From JAEUIG01 sp046349775 (GTDB lineage: Bacteria > Planctomycetota > Planctomycetia > Planctomycetales > Planctomycetaceae), in the NCBI GenBank assembly GCA_046349775.1, contig JAXMBS010000119.1:1-7769 (forward strand): DNA of 7,769 bases. Reading direction: 5' to 3'. Below, piece by piece: positions 1 to 5,940 of the stretch. The notes under the pieces were generated by a model. That model saw only the letters and a program-made list of their open reading frames with translations, was not told the origin of the DNA and did no database searches. The translations under genes and the position numbers were made by a program. How positions within the stretch are numbered: the first letter of the stretch is position 1; every line of letters starts with the position of its first letter.

Positions 1-130
1 TCCACAATCCAGCGTTTGTCGTGCCGTTCAGCAGCACCACGCTGTAGACGTACGACGACGGCAGCAGCACGACGACCGCCAGCGCGATCACGGCGCGTCT
101 GACGATCCGGCGGGTGCGGGTGGAGGGCAT
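1..130 (-). CDS. N-terminal fragment of a membrane-anchored or secreted protein
   Basis: Only the first 43 codons are in the window; the gene runs off the left edge. Reading leftward from the ATG whose complement is at 128-130, the protein begins MPSTRTRRIVRRAVIA, a strongly basic N-terminus (six Arg within the first twelve residues). An uninterrupted hydrophobic stretch follows at about residues 13-23 and continues weakly to about residue 35, then the polar segment LNGTTNAGLW. This is the layout of a signal peptide or an N-terminal signal anchor, so the rest of the protein probably lies outside the cytoplasm. No family can be named from this fragment. The start has no Shine-Dalgarno sequence. 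A TATACT hexamer on the same strand ends only 6 bases before the ATG, so the message could be leaderless. The neighbouring plus-strand operon is divergent. Confidence 0.6.
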   Translation of the reverse strand, partial: MPSTRTRRIVRRAVIALAVVVLLPSSYVYSVVLLNGTTNAGLW

Positions 131-535
131 GGTGTCAGTATACTAGCAGCGCGACGATCGCGGACTGAGACCAGCCGCACCCTGCCGAAGTGGCGGGGTT
201 TTTCATGCGCCTTGGTAGACTGCGGAAAGTAGAAGCCGCCACCGGAAGCGCGACACTGCTCCAATAGAAGTCCCAGAGACTGAGTTACGTTGCCACAGTG
301 GCGTTCATCGGTATAGCGACGCTCTACGTGAATCTCGCTGAGCCGCGACACTATGCCGCACTGATTGTGGCATTCGACAGACTGGCGATCGCCGTATGGT
401 CTCGGCGAGAAGAGAATTCAAATCAGGACACAACCAAAAGTCGCTGAGACCAAGACACCTTTCGTACTGTTCACACGCATCTCACTCTTGCTGCTGTTTT
501 CCACGTTTTCTCGATTGCATTGCTGCCGTTCGTGC
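131..535. other. Intergenic gap between divergent genes, no convincing gene
   Basis: This is about 400 bases with no ORF that looks like a real gene. It contains a plus-strand terminator-like hairpin (179-203) and the perfect palindrome AGTATACT (137-144) just upstream of the leftward gene. It also contains one short plus-strand reading frame that is open after the TAG at 265-267 and stops at 445-447. From a GTG at 298 that frame would encode 49 residues, with a hydrophobic first half (starting VAFIGIATLYVNLAE) and a charged tail. It has no ATG and no clear ribosome binding site, so I do not call it a gene. The base composition from about 410 to 535 is more AT- and pyrimidine-rich than the flanking genes, as expected for an upstream regulatory region. 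Confidence 0.5.
179..203 (+). terminator. Terminator-like hairpin with T tail, no obvious upstream gene
   Basis: ACCCTGCC (179-186) pairs with GGCGGGGT (192-199) over 8 bp, including one G-U wobble, around the 5-base loop GAAGT. It is followed directly by four more Ts (200-203). This is the form of a rho-independent terminator read on the plus strand. No plus-strand gene lies directly to its left, so what it ends is unclear: perhaps antisense transcription across the leftward gene, a short RNA starting near 150, or a relic. Confidence 0.45.
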
Positions 536-542
536 GTATACT
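515..542 (+). promoter_or_regulatory. Putative sigma-70-type promoter of the GntR-ABC operon
   Basis: TATACT (537-542) matches the -10 consensus at five of six positions. TTGCAT (515-520), 16 bases upstream, matches only the TTG of a -35 box. Transcription would start near 549, giving a leader of about 16 bases before the ATG at 565. The weak -35 box makes this a prediction from pattern only. Its position immediately before the palindrome at 543-560 supports it. Confidence 0.45.
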
Positions 543-560
543 GTACTAGTTGACTGGTAC
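543..560. promoter_or_regulatory. Putative operator palindrome for autorepression by the GntR regulator
   Basis: The 18-base element GTACTAGTTGACTGGTAC matches its own reverse complement at 14 of 18 positions, with perfect GTAC ends and AGT/ACT inner arms. It starts directly after the predicted -10 box and covers the expected transcription start. A repressor bound here would block RNA polymerase. YtrA-subfamily GntR proteins usually repress their own operon from such a site, and the repressor gene begins five bases further on. Binding itself is inferred. Confidence 0.5.
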
Positions 561-564
561 ACAC

Positions 565-969
565 ATGCACCTGCACCTCGACACTGCCAACGGCCTTCCC
601 ATCTACGAGCAGATCGTGCGACACGTCAAATTTGCTGTCGCCAATCGCCTGCTGCAGATCGGCGAGCATGTGCCCTCGGTCCGTGACATGGCGACGCGCC
701 TCGCGGTCAATCCGAATACCGTCGCCCGGGCGTACCGTGATTTGCAGTCCGAGGGCATCCTTGTCCCCATCCGCGGCACCGGCCTGGCCGTGACGCCCGA
801 GGCACCGAAGCGCTGCCGCGCAGAACGCCTGGACCTGATACGCACCCGGCTCCGCTCAGTCCTGAGCGAAGCCTGGCGCAACGGCATCGATGCGGACGAA
901 CTGCGGACGCTCTTCGAAAACGAACTCACCCACCTCGGCAACACTAATTCTCTCGTTCCTGGATCCTAG
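565..969 (+). CDS. GntR family transcriptional regulator, YtrA subfamily
   Basis: A 134-residue repressor, the short length typical of the YtrA subfamily. The winged helix-turn-helix DNA-binding domain fills about residues 11-77. It begins with the family pattern LPIYEQIVRHV, continues with the recognition region PSVRDMATRLAVNPNTVARAY (37-57), and ends with the wing LQSEGILVPIRGTG (60-73). The tail, about residues 85-122, is helical with Leu spacing (RLDLIRTRLRSVLSEAW) and should form the dimer interface; there is no large effector-binding domain. A TTG at 550 would add five residues, but I prefer the ATG at 565 because the TTG lies at the predicted transcription start, inside the putative operator. 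Neither start has a Shine-Dalgarno sequence. The ABC ATPase follows after 33 bases, so the genes are probably co-transcribed. In the ytr-type systems it resembles, the regulator represses the exporter until an envelope-active compound is sensed; the inducer here is unknown. Confidence 0.93.
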   Translation: MHLHLDTANGLPIYEQIVRHVKFAVANRLLQIGEHVPSVRDMATRLAVNPNTVARAYRDLQSEGILVPIRGTGLAVTPEAPKRCRAERLDLIRTRLRSVLSEAWRNGIDADELRTLFENELTHLGNTNSLVPGS

Positions 970-1002
970 TCCCTGGCCCCTCAGCCTTCGCCACTCGCGA
1001 CC

Positions 1003-1938
1003 ATGACGCCCGCACTCAGCCTGAAATCCGTCAGCAAGTCGTTTGGCCGCGTGACCGCCTTGCGCGAAGTCTCAATCGACGTTCCGCCCGGACGCGTGTG
1101 CGCCGTCCTGGGCGCGAACGGCGCCGGCAAGTCGACGATGATCCGCATCCTGCTCGGACTTGAAACCCCCGATGCCGGTTCATCGCAGGTGCTCGGCATG
1201 GACAGCCGCACGCACGGGCTCGAAATTCGCCGCCGCGTCGGCTACATGCCGGAGAAGCCGACGCTCTACGACTGGATGTCGGTCGAGGAGATCGGCTGGT
1301 TTGCAGCCGGCTTCTATGCCAGCGGCTTTCAGGCTCATTACGACCAGTACATCCGCCATTTTCAGGTCGATCCCACGCAGAAGATCAAACACCTGTCGAA
1401 GGGCACCCGCGCTAAAGTCTCACTTTCGTTGTCGCTCGCGCACAAGCCGGAACTGCTGATCCTCGACGAGCCGACCTCCGGCCTCGACCCGCTGGTCCGT
1501 CGCGAGTTTCTGGAGAGCATGGTCGACGTCGCCGCGGAAGGACGGACGGTGCTGCTTTCAAGCCATCAGGTGTCCGAGGTCGAGCGGGTGGCGGACATGG
1601 TCGTGATCCTCCTCGGTGGAGAACTGGTCTGCGTCGAAGCCCTCGACGACCTCAAGCGGACCACGCGCGAAGTCGTCGCCACGCTGCCGGATGCGGCGAC
1701 GGAGCCTCCACCTCTCGCCGGACAAGTTCTGGCGCACGCGAGGTTCGGACACGAGCACGTCTGGATGGTCCGCGGCTTCGACGAGTCATCGCTGGAACGC
1801 TGGTCATTGCCGGAGGGAGCCGCGTTTCACGTCAATCAGCCGTCTCTGGAGGACATTCTGCTGGCGCTGCTCCGTGAATACCGGCGTTCGCCCGTGGCGC
1901 GGCCGAACGCGGCGTCTGCGTCCGTCGGTATCTCCTAG
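1003..1938 (+). CDS. ABC transporter ATP-binding protein (ABC-2 exporter type)
   Basis: A 311-residue nucleotide-binding subunit that should power the permease encoded next. All core motifs are present: Walker A GANGAGKST (37-45), signature LSKGT (131-135), Walker B LLILDEP (151-157), D-loop SGLDP (159-163) and the switch His188 in SSHQVSEVER. The usual Q-loop glutamine is replaced by Glu84 in YMPEKPTLYDWMSV (81-94), as I recall for some YtrB/EcsA-like ATPases. After about residue 215 comes a roughly 95-residue C-terminal extension. It ends in the PSLEDILLALL helix (280-290), common in ABC-2 exporter ATPases, followed by an Ala/Arg/Ser-rich tail. The ATG has no Shine-Dalgarno sequence and lies 33 bases after the regulator stop; the permease starts 29 bases downstream. 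Order and spacing indicate one operon. The substrate is not evident. Confidence 0.95.
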   Translation: MTPALSLKSVSKSFGRVTALREVSIDVPPGRVCAVLGANGAGKSTMIRILLGLETPDAGSSQVLGMDSRTHGLEIRRRVGYMPEKPTLYDWMSVEEIGWFAAGFYASGFQAHYDQYIRHFQVDPTQKIKHLSKGTRAKVSLSLSLAHKPELLILDEPTSGLDPLVRREFLESMVDVAAEGRTVLLSSHQVSEVERVADMVVILLGGELVCVEALDDLKRTTREVVATLPDAATEPPPLAGQVLAHARFGHEHVWMVRGFDESSLERWSLPEGAAFHVNQPSLEDILLALLREYRRSPVARPNAASASVGIS

Positions 1939-1967
1939 ATAATCCGAAACTCCTGCGGACACATCGC

Positions 1968-4958
1968 ATGTTCTCTCTGGCGTTTCGTCGGATCGTGTGG
2001 AAGGAATGGCGAGCGCAGGCCAGCCTTTGGGTGGCCCTGCTGATCGGAGCCATCCTGCTGCAGGCCATCGTTGTTTTCATCAACCATGCGACTCCTGCAC
2101 TCCACATCGCGACCGTGATCCTGGTGCTGACCGCGTGTTTTGTCGCCGCTTCCCTGTCGCTGTCGTTTGCCGGCGAGACTGAGGACGGCACGCGCGACTG
2201 GTTGCGCCAGTTGCCCGTCCGGCCGAGCGTGCTCATCAGCGCTAAGCTGGCGTTCGCGCTGCTCGCGACATTGCTGTTCCTGGCCGCGTGCTCCGCAACG
2301 GGGTATGTCGTTATCGCATTGTCCGGAAGATCCGTTGCAGATCTGTCCAACTCGAATCTGCCCCAATTGGCACAGTCGATCGTGGGTCTGTTGGCCTGGG
2401 GACTTTTCTTTTCTCCGCGCTGCCGCAAAGTCCTGACCGCGATCGTCGCCGCGGTCGTGGCCCAGATCGTGGTCATACAACTGACGGATAATTTGGTCAG
2501 AAACGTCTTCGCCGGCTGGCAACACGGCGCCCAATTCGGCGACGAGATGCAATCGCTGTCGTTCTTTGTGATCACTGGCGTCGTGCTGCTCTTCGCATTG
2601 GTGACGGCACCCCGCTGGGGGCTGGCCGGCGTTGCATCAGCAACGACTGTCGCTGCACCGCCTCGCCGGCGCGCGTTGCAAACGCCTTTGGCGGAACTTT
2701 TGCACCAGGCCTGGTTGCCGATGGTCGAGTGGGCCGCGCGGCGCGGTTCGCCAGCGGCGCGTGAGACAGCCGTCCTCGTCTGGCGCGAAGCCCGCGCCGC
2801 AGTCCCGTTTGGAGCGATCTGGGGCTTCGTCGGACTGTTGCTGATCGACATCCTGTCGTGCATTGGTGGTGAAGTCCGGCAGACGTTGCCAGCGCAACCT
2901 CTCTTCCTGATCGCAACTCCCGTGCTCTGTGGGCTGTTGACCTGCTTCAGCGACCAGCGGCATCAGACGTACCTGTTCCTGGGCGAGCGCGGCGCCTCCC
3001 CGTTCCGCGTCTGGTGCATTAAGCAGGCGGTCTGGCTGCTGCTCGCAGTGCTGTTCGTGGTCCTCTTCCTGCGCTGGGATTCGACGGCGGCAAGTGCGCT
3101 TCGGGCGAATCCACGCGCGCCTGTCAGTTTGCTGATGACCGGTCTGACCCGGCTGCATGTCCCGACGATGTTGCCGCAAGTGGCCTACGATCGGCCGGAG
3201 GACGTCGCATTGCAGCGACACTTCCTGTGGGCGCTGAGCATCTCGCTGTTCGCTGCCGGGCAGTGCGCAGCGTTCTGGATCAGGCGCGGGATTCTGGCGC
3301 TTGCGGCGACACTGATTGCGGCGCCGGTCCTTGTGATCTGGCACGTAGTGCTGACGCTTGGGGATGTGCCCTTTGCGATCGCATCCTGGCCGCTGAGCAT
3401 CGCGCTGATGGCTGCCACGCTCGTCAGCGCGGGCGTCTGGTTGCGCGGCCGCGACTCGTGGAAACTGCGCTCCGTCCGACTGGCGGCAATTGTGCTGCCC
3501 GTCTGCGCAACGGTCACGACCGCGGCTGCGCACCGGGCAAATTCCCTGCCGCCATTCGACTTCCTTCAATTGCGAGACGCCTACGAGATTATTTCTCGTA
3601 TGGCAGCGAACCGTACGCATGACGCCGCTTGGTCGAACCGCTGGCGGGCCGTCCTGTCGAGCTTTCGGTCGTCGCCAATCAGCACCCGCGGTCATACAAT
3701 CCCGTCCGAGCAACACTCCCGGGTTCGCCAGGAGCTGATCGAATTAAGCGAGAAGATCGGTGCTGCCAATCGGCCACTCGATCCGGTCGCTTTCAGCCCG
3801 GACGAGAATATTTCCGTTGAGTTAATCGCCGCATTTCTGACGGAACGAGCAATACACTCCGACGTTGCCGCGTCAGACGCAAGTTCCACGGACGTCGCAT
3901 TGCATGCGCAAGGGGAAGTGGTCGCCGATGCTTCGGTCTCCAGTTTCGTCGAGCAGTCCGTCGACGAACAGTGGCGCGCCCTTGCGGCAGGTCTGCGGAT
4001 CACGCGCTACTTGTCGCACGAGAGCGTGACGCCCTGGCAGTTCAACGATTGCCTGCGCGCCCGCCGGCAATTGCTGGCAGCCATTCGAGCGTGGACGTTG
4101 CGGGCCGAACAGACTCCGGCCGCACTCACTGCGGCATTTGAGGTGCTCACCGGCGAACTGGTGGCGCCGATTTCCGCTCGGCAGATGGTGATCAACCGGT
4201 TCGCATTCTACTCGCAATTGCTGGAGCATCGCGGACGAAAGTGGGAGCAAATCCAGACGGAGTTTGCCGAGAGGTCGTTCTTGCCTACGGACGACGGGGT
4301 GCGGCTCGCTGCCGCCATGCCGGTGTTCGAACGCGTGCGCGCACGCCGTCTTCTTGGCCAGGTGACTGAGGAAGAATTGCAGCACGATTTTGTCGCCAAT
4401 GAGGCACGGCGTCTGCGTGGACAGGAGCTGGGTCGCTGGGCGGCCACGACGTCCGGTTTGCCACTGGACGCATGGGAAACGAGTCCGACAGAGTTTGGAG
4501 ACTATGCTCCTGACGGGCGCCGCGGACTACTGAAGCAAAGTCGCGTTTACGAGGCCGCAACGGTCCTGATGCTGGCCCTTCAGCGGTATCGGCTCGAACA
4601 CGATGAATTTCCCGCGTCGCTCGTGGGCCTGATCCCGCCCGATCTGGCGCCTCGGCTGATGGATGAAAACTCGCAAGCACCCTTCGGCTACGAGCCGCAT
4701 GGTTTGCCGGACGACCTGTATCTACCGGGCGGGCAATGCGTACGCGCCGGTCAGCCCCTGCTGTGGACCAGCGGCATTACCGGCAGCCGGATCGCAAGGG
4801 CGATGGAGGCGATTCCCTTCGGACGCGACGAAACACTCACTGTCCCGCGCGGGGCCTACTTTCTCACAGGCGTGCAGTACTCCCCCGTGGTCACGAATCT
4901 GGCGGAAGTACCCCCGGTTCAGGTCTTGTTTGTGGAACCGACATTCCAAATCTGGTGA
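1968..4958 (+). CDS. ABC-2 type permease, tandem-duplicated, with a large extracytoplasmic domain
   Basis: A 996-residue membrane protein, far longer than a usual ABC-2 permease (about 250-400). About thirteen hydrophobic segments are visible, near residues 17-37, 46-67, 92-117, 136-149, 154-172, 196-213, 279-298, 309-326, 351-368, 418-436, 441-463, 468-490 and 503-521. The two halves look related. Residues 10-19 (VWKEWRAQAS) and 271-280 (VWREARAAVP) both precede a first membrane helix. Residues 68-105 and 327-364 share a pattern of Phe, acidic/polar residues, aromatic-Leu, Pro, then Lys before a Leu/Ala-rich helix. This suggests two fused half-permeases. With the N-terminus inside, thirteen crossings put residues 522-996 outside the membrane. 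That part is mostly alpha-helical in composition. Near residues 860-915 it carries the motif ALQRYRLEHDEFPASL, which resembles a helix seen in pseudopilin-like and planctomycetal proteins. It lies 29 bases after the ATPase gene, its likely partner. Substrate and role of the outer domain are unknown. Confidence 0.85.
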   Translation: MFSLAFRRIVWKEWRAQASLWVALLIGAILLQAIVVFINHATPALHIATVILVLTACFVAASLSLSFAGETEDGTRDWLRQLPVRPSVLISAKLAFALLATLLFLAACSATGYVVIALSGRSVADLSNSNLPQLAQSIVGLLAWGLFFSPRCRKVLTAIVAAVVAQIVVIQLTDNLVRNVFAGWQHGAQFGDEMQSLSFFVITGVVLLFALVTAPRWGLAGVASATTVAAPPRRRALQTPLAELLHQAWLPMVEWAARRGSPAARETAVLVWREARAAVPFGAIWGFVGLLLIDILSCIGGEVRQTLPAQPLFLIATPVLCGLLTCFSDQRHQTYLFLGERGASPFRVWCIKQAVWLLLAVLFVVLFLRWDSTAASALRANPRAPVSLLMTGLTRLHVPTMLPQVAYDRPEDVALQRHFLWALSISLFAAGQCAAFWIRRGILALAATLIAAPVLVIWHVVLTLGDVPFAIASWPLSIALMAATLVSAGVWLRGRDSWKLRSVRLAAIVLPVCATVTTAAAHRANSLPPFDFLQLRDAYEIISRMAANRTHDAAWSNRWRAVLSSFRSSPISTRGHTIPSEQHSRVRQELIELSEKIGAANRPLDPVAFSPDENISVELIAAFLTERAIHSDVAASDASSTDVALHAQGEVVADASVSSFVEQSVDEQWRALAAGLRITRYLSHESVTPWQFNDCLRARRQLLAAIRAWTLRAEQTPAALTAAFEVLTGELVAPISARQMVINRFAFYSQLLEHRGRKWEQIQTEFAERSFLPTDDGVRLAAAMPVFERVRARRLLGQVTEEELQHDFVANEARRLRGQELGRWAATTSGLPLDAWETSPTEFGDYAPDGRRGLLKQSRVYEAATVLMLALQRYRLEHDEFPASLVGLIPPDLAPRLMDENSQAPFGYEPHGLPDDLYLPGGQCVRAGQPLLWTSGITGSRIARAMEAIPFGRDETLTVPRGAYFLTGVQYSPVVTNLAEVPPVQVLFVEPTFQIW

Positions 4959-5060
4959 GAATTGGGATAATTATCGGCAGTTGCGACCGCGTCGTCGCTG
5001 ATCGCCGTCGTGTGCGATCCGTTTCCATCCAACGCAGCTGGCCCGCGAATCGAGTGCTGC

Positions 5061-5423
5061 ATGGTACGGACACAGGTGGCCCGCAAGGTGCAGTTGTTCG
5101 TCGTGACGGGGGCGCTGCTCCTCGCCACGTGTGGCTTCGTCGAACGCCTCGCCCCCTGGCGGCACACCTGCGAGTTCTGCGGCGGCCGGATGCAGCCGTT
5201 CAAGTACGGCGACCCGGATTGGTTTGGCTGCGACATCGACGAGTGCCTCGATTGCGGATGCATGATCGATCGCGGCTCCAGGGAGTTTTGTGCGCGACTT
5301 TGGGCGAAGGAGATTGCAGAGGCCCGGTCGAGTTCCCCGAGCCGGCGGACGCCGCGGCTGTCTCTGTCTGGCCAAAACGCAGTGAGCCCGGTTGCACCTC
5401 GCAACCGGGCTCACGCACCATAG
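5061..5423 (+). CDS. Small membrane-anchored Cys-rich (zinc-ribbon-like) protein
   Basis: From the ATG at 5061 the product is 120 residues. A GTG at 5010 would add 17, but then the hydrophobic segment would no longer sit at the N-terminus, so I prefer the ATG. Residues 10-26 (VQLFVVTGALLLATCGF) form a signal anchor or signal peptide; LATC at 21-24 is only a poor lipobox. The next part is rich in Cys: C37-x2-C40, then C57-x4-C62-x2-C65-x-C67, and C77. CEFCGG and CLDCGC suggest a metal-binding ribbon or a disulfide-bonded domain. The C-terminal 35 residues are Ser/Pro/Arg-rich and look disordered, and the last ones are encoded by the terminator hairpin at 5382-5414. It starts 102 bases after the permease stop, so it may be read from the same operon or from its own promoter; GATAATTATC at 4966-4975 is an AT-rich palindrome in that gap. 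I do not recognise the family. Confidence 0.6.
   Translation: MVRTQVARKVQLFVVTGALLLATCGFVERLAPWRHTCEFCGGRMQPFKYGDPDWFGCDIDECLDCGCMIDRGSREFCARLWAKEIAEARSSSPSRRTPRLSLSGQNAVSPVAPRNRAHAP
5374..5414 (-). terminator. Intrinsic terminator for the leftward secreted-protein gene
   Basis: GTGAGCCCGGTTGC (5382-5395) and GCAACCGGGCTCAC (5401-5414) form a perfect 14-bp stem with the 5-base loop ACCTC. Read on the minus strand the stem is followed by TGCGTTTT, so a T run begins four bases after it (5377-5374). No T run follows on the plus side. It therefore best serves the minus-strand gene that stops at 5467, 52 bases before it. The stem could also impede plus-strand transcripts, since it lies within the last codons of the Cys-rich protein gene, just before the stop at 5421-5423. 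Confidence 0.75.
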
Positions 5424-5466
5424 GTCTCGGCCGGTCCGCTGACCGCACCGGTTGTCATGTCCCCGC

Positions 5467-5940
5467 TCAGAACGTTCGCAACAAGTCGCGGACGTCGTTC
5501 TCCAGGGCTCGTTCCGCCCGCTGCACTTCGTTCGCCCGGAAGTTGCGGATCGGCAGCCGATCGACGATGAAGTCAATTTCATTCACCGCCTGAATCAACT
5601 GCCGGGCACGAACCTCGATCAACCGGTGATTGTCCGTCCGCACGGCGAACACCAGTTGGTTCGTCCGCAATTCGACTTCGTTTGTGAGCCGGTCCAGCAC
5701 AAACTGCTGGTTGAACGGCAGATCCCGGACTTCGCGACGCAGCACGCGGTCGGAGAACACGACGCGGTCGGCCTGGCGGAAGAAGTTCCGATTGTTGCCG
5801 CCGAAGTTGTTGTTGAAGCCGTTTCCGAAAATGTTGCGGAAGTCGCGGTCGAAATTGAAACCGGCGTGCGTGTGGGAGGCGTTGGTCAGGCTCAGGGCGG
5901 CGGCAACGGCGAAGGCGGCGATAGAGGTACGGGCGTTCAT
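5467..5940 (-). CDS. Secreted Asn/Gly/Phe-rich helical protein of unknown function
   Basis: A 157-residue protein with a clear signal peptide: MNARTS, a hydrophobic core (about 7-18, IAAFAVAAALSL) and a likely cleavage site after THA at 24-26. Residues 28-55 form a low-complexity segment built from Asn, Gly, Phe and Arg, including GNGFNNNFGGNN. The remainder (about 58-157) is rich in Arg, Asp, Glu, Leu and Val with regular hydrophobic spacing, for example QFVLDRLTNEVELRTNQLVF, so it should be helical and may form coiled coils or bundles. There is no Cys and no recognisable catalytic motif. The start is well supported: AAAGGAG lies 7 bases before the ATG (complement of 5948-5954). A strong terminator follows the stop. 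The gene is transcribed alone, convergent to the Cys-rich gene and divergent from the hydrolase gene. I do not recognise a family; a structural or cell-surface role is a guess. Confidence 0.8.
   Translation of the reverse strand: MNARTSIAAFAVAAALSLTNASHTHAGFNFDRDFRNIFGNGFNNNFGGNNRNFFRQADRVVFSDRVLRREVRDLPFNQQFVLDRLTNEVELRTNQLVFAVRTDNHRLIEVRARQLIQAVNEIDFIVDRLPIRNFRANEVQRAERALENDVRDLLRTF

Noticed and set aside
88..351. An 87-residue minus-strand frame at the left edge
   Set aside because: It overlaps the start of the signal-anchored protein in another frame, has no hydrophobic segment or motif, and crosses the hairpin at 179-203.
550..564. TTG at 550 as start of the GntR regulator
   Set aside because: It falls at the predicted transcription start and inside the operator palindrome. 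The family domain begins naturally from the ATG at 565.
1832..3716. Long minus-strand open frames (343 and 359 residues) opposite the ATPase and permease genes
   Set aside because: Their translations are Arg/Ser/Gln-rich without motifs, and the plus strand carries ABC signature motifs and membrane helices.
4736..5593. A 285-residue plus-strand frame spanning the permease end and the Cys-rich gene
   Set aside because: It overlaps three better-supported genes in other frames and gives an Arg/Pro-rich translation without domains.
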